Shown here piece by piece: positions 43,536 to 56,420 of a DNA stretch of 64,000 nt. Below the pieces are notes generated by a model. That model was given only the letters and a program-made list of their open reading frames with translations. It was not told the origin of the DNA and ran no database searches. Every line of letters starts with the position of its first letter. Positions within the stretch are counted from its first letter, which is position 1. This stretch comes from Nelumbo lutea (taxonomy: Eukaryota; Streptophyta; Magnoliopsida; Proteales; Nelumbonaceae). The translations under genes and the position numbers were made by a program. The DNA is taken from NCBI GenBank assembly GCA_022828595.1, contig JAKGHH010000002.1, positions 78,154,383-78,218,382 on the forward strand, written 5' to 3'.

Positions 43536-44564
43536 AGATATGGAGAAAAAAATTATTTGCTTTATTTTGATCTATTTCATTTTTTTTGTTTGATTAATTA
43601 ACCTATAATCTCATTTTAATTCTTGTTTCTCTTTGATTTTGTAGGACATAATAGCAAAAGGTGGGGTACCGAGCGTTGCTGGATTGTTGAAGAAAAGAGA
43701 AGAGAAGAGAAATTGGGTTTGCGATTCAAGTGTAGTCGTCCCAATATCCTATTTTTTTTTGTTTTTATTTTTGAATTCTTTTTTGTAAGGTAGTGTTTTC
43801 AATTTCTTAGTTAATTATTCTTATTTCTAGATAGATTTGATTTATTTTTTTAGGATTATTTTTTTGTTTCGTTCTCAGATCTATTTTTGTTACGATTGTT
43901 AGGTTCTATTTTTTTTCTTTATTTTCTGATTCGAAACTCATTCCATTTCTTGGATTTTTATTGTTGCGTACTCTTATTTTATTTTATTTTATGTTTAATC
44001 TTCAGAGTAGTGAACTTCCTTCTTAGTCTTCATTTCTGTAGTATTATTATTTTTTTTTGAAAAATTAGTTCCTTTATTTTTCTGTAATCAATTGCTCCCT
44101 TAATTAGTGGTTTAATTGAATAATTGATTGTTAATTAGGAAATTATTCAAAATTTCGAATTTGAGTTTAAATTTGAATTCAAAATTTAAATTTAAATTTG
44201 AATTTGAATTTAAATTTAAAATTTAATATTCGAATTTCAAAAAATAAATATTTTAATTATTATTTTTTGCATGTGCATTCCAACATTTAGGGTTTGATAT
44301 GTTCTAGAGCATGCATCATATAGGATTATTTAATTGCTGAAATCATCTTGTTAGTTGTTAGTGTGCTAGGGTTTTTCATTTTTAATTGCTTCCTTTGCTG
44401 AATTAATTTGTTTTATTATTTTTTTGGTGATGCATATTAGAGATAATTGTTCATGCATTGTAATTAGTTGCATTTATTTTGTTTATTGTGTTTTTCCATT
44501 AATCAATTTAAGGGAAATCCAATTTAAATAATATAAGTTGGTGATTTCATTACTCTTGGCCCAA
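43536..44564 (+). other. Gypsy F leader, non-coding
   Basis: AT-rich untranslated leader, including alternating AATTTAAATTTGAATTT runs at 44155-44250. No frame of note. It ends where the copia D RT begins without its 5' half. Confidence 0.6.
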
Positions 44565-46042
44565 AAACCACATAGATTCCCAGAAGTGGGTGGAGGCCAT
44601 GAGAGCTGAGATGGACTCGATGGAGGCCAATGGAGTCTGGACTCTAGTAGATCCACCCCTTAGGGTAAAGGCAATTGGTTGCAAATGGATCTATAAGAGG
44701 AAGAAGGGCCCCGATGGCAAGATTGAGACCTACAAAGCTCATTTGGTGGCGAAAGGGTATATTCAGAAAGAAGACATTGACTATGAGGAAACCTTTTTCG
44801 CCCGTGGCCACACTTAAATCCATTAGGATCTTATTAGCTGTAGCAGCATACCATGACTATGAGATTTGGCAAATGGATGTCAAAACCGCGTTCTTGAATG
44901 GAGATCTTAGTGAAAATATTTACATGCAGCAGCCACAAAGCTTCATTGTTGCTGGTCAGAAACACATGGTATGTAAACTTAATAGATCCATATATGGACT
45001 TAAGCAAGCTTCTAGGAGTTAGAACATCCATTTTGACTCTGCCGTCAAATCGTTTGACTTTGAGCAGAATCCGAATGAGCCCTGTGTTTACAGGAAGTCT
45101 AGTGGGGATAAGGTCACCTTCTTGGTGTTGTATGTGGACGATATCCTACTCATTGGGAATGATGTAGGAATATTGACTTCGGTCAAAGTGTGGCTTTTGC
45201 AGCAATTCTCCATGAAAGATCTTGGAGAAGCTTCCTATATACTATGTCTTCGACTCTATAGAGATAGATCGAAGCGGAGAAGTTCCTTTCAGGCACGGAG
45301 TCACTCTCTCCAAGAAGATGTCTCCCAAGACTTTTGAGGAGATTAAGGGCATGAAAGACATTCCCTATGCCTCAGCCGTAGGGAGCAACATGTATGCCAT
45401 GCTGTGCATTTGCCTTGACATTGCTCAGGCGGTGAGTGTCGTAAGCAGGTTCCTGGCCAACCTAGGGCAGGAGCATTGGACTGCTGTGAAGAATATACTC
45501 GAATACCTTCGATGGACAAAAGAGTTTTGTCTGGTATTCGATGGTAGTTCACTACAAATTCTAGGGTATACTGATGCCGATTTCCAACCGGATCTAGATG
45601 ATAGAAAGTCTGCATCTGGGTATGTTTTCACGATAGGATCGTGTGCTGTTTGCTAGAAAAGCAGCAAATAGGGGTCAATGGCAAACTCCACAACCAAAGC
45701 TGAGTACATTGTCACAAGTGAAGCTGCCAAGGAAGCCGTATGGATGAAGAAGTTTGTTCACGAATTAGGAGTGGTTCGGTCCAGCACATCACCCATCTTG
45801 TTGTTGTGTGACAACAATGGAGTGATCGCCCAGGCTAAAGAGCCTCGGGCATACTCGAAGTCAAAGCACATCGAGAGGAAGTATCATGTACTGCGAGAGA
45901 TTGTTGGTAGAGGGGACATCCTGATTCAGAAGGTAGCATCAGCGGACAATGTGGCAGACCCATTAACTAAGCCACTCACACAGAAGGTGTTTGAGAAGCA
46001 CGTGGAAAGTATGAGACTCCAACTTGTACCAGATTGGACCTA
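44565..46042 (+). pseudogene. Copia D reverse transcriptase and RNase H
   Basis: WVEAMRAEMDSMEANGVWTL starts the RT. A frameshift near 44805 follows ETF; QMDVKTAFLNGDLSENIYM, SIYGLKQASRS and the catalytic YVDD (45131-45142) continue in other frames. A deletion near 45270 joins RT to the GVTLSKKMSPKTFEEIKGMK region. RNase H (YTDADFQPDLDDRKSASGYV, TTKAEYI, CDNNGVIAQAKEPRA, KHIERKYH, ADPLTKPLTQKVFEKHVE) is nearly complete and stops at 46040. A Trp-to-stop change is at about 45654. Confidence 0.9.
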
Positions 46043-46057
46043 AGTGCAGGTGGGAGC

Positions 46058-47871
46058 TATTAGATAGTTTTGTATGCCCTTAGCTCCAATCAGTTTTGAT
46101 GTACTTTTGATATTTAGTGTAAATAAATAAAGTACATGTTTGATTCATGTTGTGTGGTATATTTCTGTGTAAGACCCTTAAACTGGACACTTAATGAGAC
46201 TCGTGTTAGTTTAGAACATTCAAAGCTGCTGGATAAGTCTGGGGAGATTTATCCTGTCAAGGCTGACACTAGTGTGCTGCCAAGTGTTGGGGTGGGTTGT
46301 CTCAGACGCCAGGGTGAGACCCAAGGCACATGCATTGTAGGATTACTTGAATCCTTGAACCGGACCAGATTTCCAGTATTGCCCTGGACCTTGGAGATTG
46401 ATAGGCAAAACTGGAATGTTACACTTGACCCCTAGACCCGATTATGGTATTGCACTGGGTGTCGGATTGGGCTATCTTTGATATGCCAATTAGTGAGATC
46501 CTTAGCGGGTTTCAAAACCTGGGTATGTTGGGACAGTCTGAGAATTCATCTGAGTGGGTGATCATAGTGTCGGGATCAGCCCCTTTGTCGGACAAAGGTA
46601 ATGATTGGGGATGCACTCTCTCTTATGGAAACCAAACTGCCGGTAGTTGATTTCAATTGTTGGAATTTTGTTTTGCAAAATTTACATATATGATATATAT
46701 ACTTATATATGGTTTCAAAACATTTGCAAATGGTTTTAATTCCCGGGATCCAGGTGAGTAGAGAGTGCTGCATTATTCCTTGTAGCCAAGGGAGAGGTCC
46801 TCTCTTGTCGGGCAGTGCTTGATCATTATGGGCTGAGAGGTTAAGTGTAAGGCCATTTAGGATAATACCTGGTGGGCTAATCTTGCATATGCCCACAGTC
46901 CCTGGGTTTTTGTAAGATGTCTTGGCCCAGGGACCACTTAGTGTAAGTGTTGGGCCCATAGGGTCCATGTGATGTGCTCAGGGGGTTCACTGGGTTTTCT
47001 AGTGAATTCGGTTAGGCCTTTTAATAGTGGCTGGGCTGAGCCCACGTGGCTGATGTGTAGATCAATGCTTGGGTCCCACGCTATACAAAGAAGCCCAACT
47101 GGGTAGCATGTTGGAGGACTATTGAGCACTTAATACATATTGGGCCTAAAGCCCATTTTGATCTGGGCTGATTTGATCAGTCACTTAAAGGGGCGGATCT
47201 GAGATTAGGTTAAGCCCAAAAGCTAATCTAATTTGCAGATAGGATTAAGAGGAGTCCTAATCCAAATTCAGATTTGGATAAGGACAACTCTTAATATGAT
47301 TAGGAGGTTTCTTAATCACCAAGAAAGAAGAGGAAACCCTAATTTCAAATTACTTGAATTCGAACCCTAGGTGTTTTAGCAGAACACTCTCTGCATTCTT
47401 GAGATAGGATCTCAGATAACCCTAGAGAAGAAAATAGCAGTTCGCCACCTTCTTCTCTAGCATTCTCCTCTAGCAGCCACCGCCATCTTTTCTTCCAGTT
47501 CGAGTTCTCAGTTAGAGAAGATCAAGAAAGGTTCTTGATTGTTCATGTGGTGCTCTCAGCCTTCCATCAAGTTCTTTAGAAGAACCTGGTTCGTGGGACG
47601 AACACTGCTGGTTCGGCTCCATCATCACTGTGTCATCTTTAGTGGGAGCTGATCTTGGGATCTTCTTTGGGTGTGAACAACAACGTTGGGAGATATTGCT
47701 TCTCCAGATCAGGTATAATCCCTCCCTTCCCTTTTGGTTCAAATCTGGTTTGGTTTGGTTCAAGTAGGATCCTTGAATTTTGATTCTAAAATCAGGGAAT
47801 ACGATTCCCAGTTGGAAGAAAGGTAGGAAATTTTTGAAATTTGCCACCCATTCCGCAACCCTTTTGGCGTC
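46058..47871 (+). repeat. Copia D 3' LTR, main part
   Basis: Starts TATTAGATAGTTTTGTATGC (TG decayed to TA) after the purine tract GCAGGTGGGAG, and matches the reverse complement of 50376-52312 and 61184-62986 throughout. It is cut at GGCGTC by gypsy E and the last ~23 bp lie at 58583-58605 (CATCCATACGATGGATCC). Confidence 0.9.
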
Positions 47872-48422
47872 TGATGGAGGATGATTTGACATGACTCCTT
47901 GAGACAATGACACATGGACCTGACTCCCCGTGAGCAAACAACTCAGCACTGCAACCTGACTACGACTGAGTAATGAGCCTGCAGGACAGCTCGCTATGTC
48001 ATAGCTCGTTGTAGGGGGAGCTCGCTACAGCGCGAGCTTGATCTCCCCCGAGCTACCGAAAGGGAATACTCCAAGACTGTCCCAATCCGCAAGCTAGGGT
48101 AACTAGCTCGCTCCAACACTTAGGCAGAAAGACTGCCCCAAAGGCAATCCTGATGAGGGTCACCACGAAGTACCCCTGGGAACTTGCTATGAAGTAGCTC
48201 GTGACAAGATAGCTCGCTGCGTGACAGGGTAGCTCACGACTAAGCAACACGATGCTCTCAAGGAAGCTTCTATCTGACAAGACCATACCCGTGAGACTGT
48301 GCCACATCTCTCAACTGATGACACAGTCCCTGTTTGTTCGGCAGACTGTACCCCCGTCTCTCGATAGACGGTGACGTGCCTGTCCTCCCAGGACATGTCC
48401 CCCATCCAATCATGCCGCATCA
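47872..48422 (+). repeat. Gypsy E 5' LTR with internal deletion
   Basis: Matches the 3' LTR from TGATGGAGGATGATTTGACA to CCCATCCAA, then jumps to TCATGCCGCATCA. About 360 bp that hold the TATA box and R-U5 in the 3' LTR are missing. A deletion at CCATCCAATCATG, with TCATGC on both sides, would explain it. Confidence 0.9.
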
Positions 48423-48424
48423 TT

Positions 48425-48442
48425 TGGCATCGTCTGTGGGAA
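48425..48442 (+). other. Gypsy E primer-binding site
   Basis: TGGCATCGTCTGTGGGAA follows the LTR end by two bases; it is a decayed TGGCGCCGTCTGTGGGAA site common in Tat-type elements. I do not assign the tRNA with certainty. Confidence 0.75.
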
Positions 48443-48479
48443 ATGCTTCAAGAAGCCTTCCCCTAAGCTTTTACAGTTT

Positions 48480-50375
48480 CGTTTTCTGAAAACTCAGCAT
48501 TCATGGCTTTCTCCAGCAATGCCTGACGTGGTGCCAGGCAGAACGCTTCTAGGGAGCAGCCCCAACTTCCTACTGTTTGCATTGGGCAGTTCACCATCCC
48601 CCTCTCCGTGGACAGAGTTCCCTGTTTGAACGTGCCTCTCATAGTGGCACCCACGGTCACTCCATTTGGAGGACTTAATGCAGTGTTTGCGAGCCATGCA
48701 AGCTCAAATGCAACAATTTCAACAATTCCAAGTCTATCAACAATACGTGCTGCACCAGGTTTCCCAATACTAGTATCAACAGCAATTTCCCTCTCTGCCT
48801 TAGGCCTAGCCGTCGCTTCTGCCTTGGCATGAACGACCTCGCCGGGGAGAGGCCTCCCAGGCCCAGGATCCTGCCTAGAGCCAAGCCTCTTCCCAGAGCC
48901 AGAAGGAGAGGCCAGCCATCCCCGCCTCAGCCTGTGGGCAGGTCGGGGGCCTCCCAGCCAACCAAGCCCGTATCGCCTCGGCCTTCGCAGTTTGAGCTTC
49001 CGCTCGTGGATAATCCATTTGAGGTCCTGGACGCAGACTATAGGCAGGGCCCTTCGGTCCAGAGTCACCACCAGCGGTCTGAGCCTATCGAGCTCGATGA
49101 CACTGAAGCGTTAAGCACCAACGCCGTACCAACAAAGCAGCAATGAAGACGCCGATGAGCTCACCGAACTGCTACCCGAGTCTCTCCTGAGATCAAAGGA
49201 AAAGAGGAGTTATGCTCAGGTGAAGTGAAAGCTACCCCCTCTCCTCTCAGTTTCTTCCCCTTTATCTCCAAAACTCCTTGTTGTCCCCATGCCAAGGAAC
49301 TTCAAGCTCCCTCTACTGGACAAGTATGACGGATCCTTCGACCCAAATGATCATGAGGATGCCTTCCAGTCCCAGATGCACCTGGCAAGAGCCAGCAAGT
49401 CCTGCATGTGCGTGGCCTTTTCCACCACCTTCAAAGGAGTAGCCTGCACTTGGTATTGAAATCTCGCACCCGGTTTGATAGAAGCTGGGCGCAGTTCATG
49501 CAGGTTTTCACCTCCCACTTCATCACCAGCAAAAGGTGTCCGAGAACTCAAGAAAGCCTCATCGGCATAGTTCAAAAAGAAGGGGAGTCCATTTGGAGTT
49601 ACATCAAGCAGTTCAACAATGCTTGTTTGCAGATACCCAACCTAGATCCTGTAGTTTGCCTCACAACAGCCAAGTGAGGTATCACCCACAAAGAGTTCAA
49701 GTGGCACGTAGTTGTCAATCAACCCAAAACCATGACCGAGTTCCTCAAGCTTGCGGTTGGTTTATAGGGACAGAGGAGGAAATCAACCAGAAGTGCGAGC
49801 AGGCCCCAGAAAAAAGGAAGCAGGAGCCAGAGCCCCCGTCTCAAGGTGAAGAAGGACCAAGCTCGGGGGGCAAAGCCAAATAAGCCTTTCCGAGCTCCAG
49901 TAGCAGAAAGGGACTATACACCCCTCAACGCAAAGTGGGCCAAGATCCTCATGGCGATCAAGGACGCTCCGTACGTGAAGTGGCCACCTTGGCTGAAGGC
50001 CGACACTAATGCTAGGAATAAAAATTTGTATTGTAGCTTTCATAAAGATCACGGTCATAGCACCGAAAGTTGTAAAAACCTCCGTGATGAGATAGAAGAA
50101 CTCATCCATCATGAATATTTGAGAAATTTTGTACAAAGTAATAATAATAATAATAAAAATAAAGCAAGTGGACAAGGGGAGCAGAGTAGAAACGCTCTCG
50201 AGTCCAGTAGGCAAACGGAACAGCCACAGAAGTAGCCCCCCGAAGAGAGACTAGTTCGGGGGACCATCCATGTAATAGTCGGTAGGGAAGAGCAGAACCC
50301 TCCAAAGCGGCCAAGGACAGAAGACCCCATCTTCTTCATGGAGGACGATGTGCACGGGGTCCACTACTCCCATGA
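48480..50375 (+). pseudogene. Gypsy E gag
   Basis: A Gln-rich stretch (AMQAQMQQFQQFQVYQQY, near 48690) and a Pro/Arg-rich region lead to the core from 49291 (NFKLPLLDKYDGSFDPNDHE, TFKGVACTWY, QFMQVFTSHFITSKR, GESIWSYIKQFN). The knuckle is YCSFHKDHGHSTESC at about 50030-50075, then a poly-Asn/Lys tract. Frames change at least three times, with stops at 49456 and 49676. It is cut at FFMEDDVHGVHYSH by the copia solo LTR. Confidence 0.85.
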
Positions 50376-52312
50376 AGGAATGAGAGATCCATTGATGGAA
50401 GCCCAAAGGATGCGGAATAAGGGGGCGAATTTCAAAAATTTCTCTCCCTTCAACTGGGAATCACATTCCCTATTTAGAAAATCATATTTTCAAGAATCAT
50501 TCTTGAACCATAAACTGAACTAGATCTGAACCAAAAAGAGTAGGGGAGGATTATACCTGATACGGAGAAATAGTATCCCCCAACGAAGGTGTTCACGCCC
50601 AAGGAAGGATCCAAAGATTGCTCCCACTGAAGATGGCGCAGTGCAGGATGGAGCAGATTCAGTAGTGTTCTTCTCAAAGAACTCTGTCATTCGGAAGAAA
50701 CAATAGGATTACACGTGAGCACATCTTCCTATCAGTTCTTTCTCAAAGAATTGATGTCAAGATCGAATCTTGACTTCTCCCGCAGCTGGAGATCAAACTG
50801 GCAAATAGGGGCAGCAAGAATAGGGAGGCGGCAAGAAAGAAATCTGCAGGGATGCTTAATTCTTCCTTCTGTGATTTTAGTACTCAAGAGGATGTGAATA
50901 TCTCTCTCTCTCAAGGCTGCCACCCCCTCCTTCTTTTGTTAACCTAAAGGATCAGCCCCTAATACAATTAGGAGTTGCTTGTCCAAAACATATTTGGATC
51001 AGCCTTCTCTTCAGGTGATGAGGATAAACCCTTATCTTATCTGTAGATTAGATTAGCTTTCTCCTAATCTCATTAGGTGGTTTCTAGATCTGAATCACAT
51101 TCAGATATGGACTCTCTAAGTGGATAGGGTCATGATCCTATCCTATCTGCTAATCTATCTCAGAATTTGCCCCATAAATAACTAATTAAATAGCCCAGTT
51201 CGAAATGAGCTTTAGGTCCATTAAGCTTATGTGCTCACTTAACCTTCCTAACTGCTGCTCAGTTGGGTTTCCTTGTATGGCATGGGACCCAAGCATTGAT
51301 CTACATATCAGCCACATGGGTTCGGCCTAGCCTTTGTTACAAGGCCTGGCCGAATACACTGTTATGGACAGTGCACCCCCTGAAACCCATCAAATGGGCT
51401 CTATGGGCCCAACACTTACCCTAAGTGGTCCCTGGGCCAAGCCACCTTGTAACACCCAGGGACAGTGGGCAGATGCAAGATTAGCCCATCAGGTATTATC
51501 CTCAATGGTCTTACACTTAACCTCTCAGCCCATAATGATCATACACTGTCCGACAAGAGAGGACCTCGCCCTCGGCTGCAAGGAGCAGTGTTGCACTCTC
51601 TATTTGTATGGATTTTGGGAATTAAAACCTTTTGCAAACCTTTTAGAAACCATTATATACATACTTTTATATCTCATATAAAATATATTTTGCAAAACAA
51701 ATCTCAACAATTGAAATCGGCTACTGGAAGTCTTGGTTTCCATCAGTGAGAGTGCATCCCCTATCATTACCTTTGTCCGACAAAGGGGCTGATCCTGTCA
51801 CTATGATCACCCACTCAAATGAATTCTTAGACTGTCCCAACATACCCAGGTTTTGACCCCCACTAAGGATCTCACTGATTGATACATCAAAGACAACCCA
51901 ATCCGACACCTAGTGTAGTATCATAATCGAGTCTAGGGGTCGTGTGTAACTTTCCAGTTTTGCCCATCAATCTCCAAGGTCCAGGGCAATACTGGAAATC
52001 TGGTCCAGTTCATAGATTCAATTAATCCTACACTGTATGTGCCTAGGGTCTCACCCTGGCAGCTGAGATAGGCCACCCCAACTAACTTGGTGTCACCATA
52101 GTGTCAGCCTTGTCAGGATAGGTCTCCCTAGACCGAGCCACTGGCTGTGAACATTCTAAACTAACACAAGTCTCATTAACTGTCCAGTTTAAGGGGATTA
52201 CACAGAAACCTACCAAGGGAACATGAATCAAATATGCACTTTTATTCATTTACAATAAATTCATAAAGTACATCATTCTGATTGAAGCTAAGGGCATACA
52301 AAACTATCTAGC
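50376..52312 (-). mobile_element. Solo LTR of the copia D/G family inside gypsy E
   Basis: The 1.9-kb unit is the same LTR as at 46058 and 61184, in minus orientation, with no internal coding sequence. CCCATGA occurs at both edges (50363-50375 and 52314-52325 region), consistent with a target duplication. The gypsy reading frame continues directly after it (PHDEALVIKVKINDFEVK). It probably arose by LTR-LTR recombination. Confidence 0.88.
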
Positions 52313-53160
52313 ACCCCATGATGAAGCACTTGTCATAAAGGTGAAGATCAACGACTTTGAAGTCAAGCGCATCCTTGTTGACTCTGGTAGCTCAGTGGAC
52401 ATCCTCTTCAAAATAGCCTTCGACCAACTCCAGCTTCAGGAGAGCGACATAAAGCCCGCGAACACTCCCTTGGTAGGCTTCAACAGAGAGGAAGTTCGGT
52501 CCCTGGGAAGGATAACAATACCTGTGGAAGTTGGCACTTGGCCTAGCATAGTGAGGCTCAACCATGTTTTCTTGGTGGTCGCAACCCCCTCCCCATACAA
52601 CGCCATAGTAGGTTAACCGATTACGCATGCCTTACAGGTTGTGGTTTCCACCTACTACTTGGCAATGAAGTTCCCTACAGACTTCGGAATCAGGGTAGCA
52701 CGAGGTGAACAGCTTGAGTCTCGCAAATGCTACATCGCCGCCCTCAAGGGAAAAGCCAAGGTGGCCGATGACTTCAAGCTGGAGCAACCTACGGAGCCGA
52801 GCGAGGAGCGAGCTACGCCCACAGAAGAGATCGTCTCCGTCCTAGCCCCAACCCGAACTCTTCAGATCAGTGCTTCAATTGAGGAGCCTCTGCGATCTAA
52901 ACATGTACACTTTTTACTTGAGAATTTAGATGTTTTTGCATTGTCCGTGGCAGAAATGCCCGACATAGACCCTAGAATCATAACTCATAAGCTTAATACT
53001 GATCCTGTAGTTAGGCCCGTTAGACAGAAGAAACGCAACCTAGCCCCAGAGCAATGGAAGGCAGTCGACGAGGAAGTTGGGAAGCTCCTTGCAGCCAATT
53101 TTATCAGGGAAGTCCATTATCCAAGCTGGGTGGCCAACCCCGTTCTGGTGAAAAAGGCTA
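52313..53160 (+). pseudogene. Gypsy E protease and RT N-terminus
   Basis: Protease motif RILVDSGSSVDILF (about 52368-52410) with the catalytic Asp intact, then PLVGFNREEVRSLG and AIVG at 52616. A single stop is at 52615. The following frame of 176 codons covers the linker and RT entry (FALSVAEMPDIDPRIITHKL, VRQKKRNLAPEQ, AANFIREVHYPSWVANPVLV). No gap like the one in gypsy C. Confidence 0.87.
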
Positions 53161-54240
53161 ACAGTAAATGACACTTGTGCGTCGACTACACCGACCTGAA
53201 TCGAGCTTGCTCAAAGGACTGCTTCCCCCTTCCCAAGATCAACCTTCTCATGGACGCGACCTCAGGGCATGAGTTGCTGAGCTTTCTAGATGCCTACTCG
53301 GGATACAATCAGATCAGGATGAACCCGACAGATGAAGAAAAGACTGCCTTCATAACCGAGTTTGGCCTGTACTACTACAAGGTCATGCCCTTTGGGCTAA
53401 AAAATGTTGAGGCAACCTTTCAAAGACTTGTAAATAAACTGTTTGAGCCATTGATTGGCCAGAAGGTAGAATGTTATGTAGACGACATGGTTGTCAAAAC
53501 CTAGTTCTCATGTGACTTAATACAAGACTTGGATTTAGTTTTCAAAATCTTACGTAAATTCAATATGAAGCTAAACCCGAATAAGTGTGTCTTTGGTGTC
53601 ACCTCGGGTAAATTCCTAGGATTTATTGTGAACCGACATGGCATCGAGGCCAATCCAGACAAAATAAAGGCCATCCTAGATATGGGACCACCCTGAAAAG
53701 TAAAGGAGGTTCAGAGGTTGAACGACAGAATAACCGCTCTGAGCCGCTTCATGTCCAAATCGGCAGATCATTGCCTACCTTTCCTTAAGGCAATTAAAAG
53801 CAAAGGGTTTGAATGGACCCAAGATTGTCAGCTCGCATTTGATGAGCTCAAAAAGTACCTCAGTAGCATAACAGTCTTAACCCGGCCCAAAGAGGGCGAT
53901 GTTTTAGAGCTGTACCTCTCGGCAAGCGACGAAGTGGTCAGCTCGGTACTAATAAAACAAGTAGATCGGGTCCAACGACCTATCTACTATGTTAGTAAAT
54001 TGTTGCAGGGAGCAGAGACAAGATATCCAGAGATAGAAATACTGGCCTATACACTGGTCATTGCAACCCGAAAACTCTATCCATACTTTCAAGCTCATAC
54101 TGTTATCGTCCTCACCGACAAACCTTTGAGGCAGGTCTTACTCAAGCCTGAGGTCTCCGGTCGACTAATGAAGTGGGCTGTTGAGCTCAACGAGCACGAC
54201 CTCCAATATAAGCCATGAACTGCTATTAAGGCCCAAGCCT
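53161..54240 (+). pseudogene. Gypsy E reverse transcriptase and RNase H
   Basis: CVDYTDLNRACSKDCFPLPK, FLDAYSGYNQIRMNP, VMPFGLKN and the YVDD box at 53475-53486 form the palm. A stop at 53502 follows VKT, and another at 53695 lies in the connection. RNase H spans about 53805-54215 (FEWTQDCQLAFDELKKYL, RPIYYVSKLLQGAETRYP, TDKPLRQVLLKPEVSGRLMK). Only a few stops break it, so this is the best preserved pol in the window. Confidence 0.9.
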
Positions 54241-54900
54241 TAGCAGATTTCGTTGCGGAGTGCACTTTCACCTCCGAAGTCCTTAGGCCGGTTGAGCACG
54301 AGGCCCCCAGTTCGGGCGAGCCCAGAGCTCCTAGGCCGGTTGAGTCCGAGTGAGGTGGCAGCCAGTGCGACATCTCTCCTAGTTAGGCCAAGCGCGAACT
54401 GGGATGAAGATCCCTGGATCCTTTATGTAGATGGCTCTTCGAACCAGTAGGGTAGCGGAGCCGGAATAGTTCTGCATGGCCCAAGTGGCACAAAACTGGA
54501 GTACGCACTACGCTTCGAGTTCACGGTATCCAACAATGAAGTGGAGTACGAAGCGTTGATAGCTAGGCTAGTTCTAGCCAAAGAAGTGAAAGCCAAACAT
54601 ATCATCATCTGCAGCGACTCCTAGCTCATGGTCAACCAAGTCACAAGCGAATACGAAGCTCGCGGACCAACTATGATTGCCTACTTAGCTGAAGTAAGAG
54701 AGACCCTGCTCAACTTCCAGTCACACTTCATCAGGCAAGTCCCGAGGTCGGAGAACGGTGAGGTTGACACCTTGTCCCGGTTAGCCAGCACCAGTGATAA
54801 CACCATGAGGACTGTGTACATAGAGGGCCTGTGTCGGCCTTGCATTCTCGGGGGGGCAGAGGAGGTCGCAACCATCGTTCAATCAGAGCCGAGCTAGATT
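54241..54900 (+). pseudogene. Gypsy E second (archaeal-type) RNase H
   Basis: WILYVDGSSNQ, GSGAGIVLHGPSG, NNEVEYEALIARLVLAKE, IIICSDS and EARGPTMIAYLAEVR then NGEVDTLSRLAS give the D..E..D..D archaeal RNase H pattern of Tat elements. Stops at 54448 and 54622 each replace a Gln codon, as CpG/CHG decay would. Confidence 0.87.
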
Positions 54901-55990
54901 GACCCGCTCATGAGCTTCCTCTTACACGGGACCCTTCCTACAGATCACAATGCAGCCAGAAGGGTAGAGCGTTAGGCGGCCAAATACGTCATGATAGACG
55001 AATGACTGTACCAAAGATCCTACACGCTCCCCTACCTCCGCGACACTCATGAGGGCCTGTGTTGCAGACACTTGGGGGGCAGGCCCCTCACCCAAAAAGC
55101 ACTACGACAGGGATACTTCTGGTCAACAATGAAAGCAGACGCTATTGAGCTCGTCAGAAAGTGTGACAAGTGCCAGAAGCATGCCAACATCCACCATCAG
55201 CCCATTGCCAATCTCAAGTATCTCACTAGCCCGTGGCCTTTCGCACAATGGGGCATCGATATACTCAGACGGTTTCCACTAGCAGCAGGCCAGAGGAAGT
55301 TCCTGGTGGTAGCAGTGGATTATTTCACCAAGTGGCTAGAAGCTGAACCTCTTGTAATGATCACAACCCAAATGGTCTAGAACTTCTTTTGGAAGAACAT
55401 AGTGTGCCATTTTGGGTTACCTCGAGTATTGATTTCTGATAACAGTAAGCAGTTCGAGGACATCAAATTCCAGAACTGGTGCCAAGACATGGGGATCCAG
55501 TAGAACTTCACTTTGCTTGCACACCCTCAAGTAAACGGTTGCATACCTAGTGTTCTATGGGTTTACCGAACCACAGAGAAGACCGCCACAGGAGAGACTC
55601 CCTTCAACCTCACCTACGGCACCGAAGCAGTCATCCCAGCTGAGATCGAGGTTCCCTTGCTACGACTGGAAGCTTATGACAACAAGGCAAATGAAGACGA
55701 GCTACATACCAACCTCGACCTACTCGATGAAGTAAGGGACCTCGCATATATCAGGACCGCAGCTTACCAACAAAGAGTAGCTCAGTACTATAACGCCAGA
55801 GTCAAGAAGAGGAACCTCCACGTCGATGACCTGGTACTTTGTAAAGTTATGGTACCTGAGCCCGGCGTTGGGAAGCTTGAACTGAATTGAGAAGGCCTCT
55901 ATTGAGTGAAACGGGTGCTCGGGGAAGGAATATACGAGCTCGAAACTCTTGAAGGGAAACAAGTACCTTGAGCATGGAATATTGTCAACT
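54901..55990 (+). pseudogene. Gypsy E integrase with lost catalytic Glu
   Basis: ELVRKCDKCQKHANIHH is the zinc-binding end. The core has WGIDILRRFPLAAGQRKFLV and LISDNSKQFED for the two Asp positions. At HPQVNG (about 55527-55545) the sequence jumps to SVLWVYRTTEKTATGETPFN. The part that includes the QAE/VEATN catalytic Glu is deleted, about 25-30 residues. The C-terminus continues to about 55990 (YYNARVKKRNLHVDDLVL, VNLRQYYL). Confidence 0.87.
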
Positions 55991-56010
55991 TAAGGCAGTA
56001 TTACCTGTAA

Positions 56011-56420
56011 CTACTGAGTAGACCACGAGTCACTCTCAAAGCCTAAGGGCCAGAATGCTGAACTAACATGACCTTGGTGCAATAAGACCTAGTCGCCTCT
56101 ATGGCATGGGCGAACTACTGAGTAGACAGTGAGTCACTCTCAAAGCCTAAGAGCCAGAATGCCAAGTTAACATGACCTCGACCCAATAAGACCCGGTCGC
56201 CTCTATGGCATGGGCAAGCTATTGTGTAGACCATGAGTCACTCCCATAGCCTAAGGGCCAAAATGCTGAGCTAACACGACCTTGGCGCAATAAGACCTAG
56301 TCACCTCTATGGCATGGGAAAACTTCAAGGGCAGACTATAAGTCACCCCCTCAGCCTAAGGGCTAAAACACCGAGTTAACTAAGACCTCAACATCAAGAA
56401 AGACTAAGCCACTTCAGTGG
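56011..56420 (+). repeat. 104-bp tandem repeats in the gypsy E 3' region
   Basis: Units start at 56011, 56115, 56219 and 56323, exactly 104 bp apart (ACTACTGAGTAGAC, GAGTCACTCTCAAAGCCTAA, CTCTATGGCATGGG). The fourth is decayed. The array sits directly after pol, the same position as the array of gypsy C but with unrelated sequence. Confidence 0.95.

Noticed and set aside
48463..49071. Long minus-strand frame of 202 codons opposite gypsy E gag
   Set aside because: It lies over the gag region, in GC-rich sequence that favours open antisense frames; no domain is recognisable.
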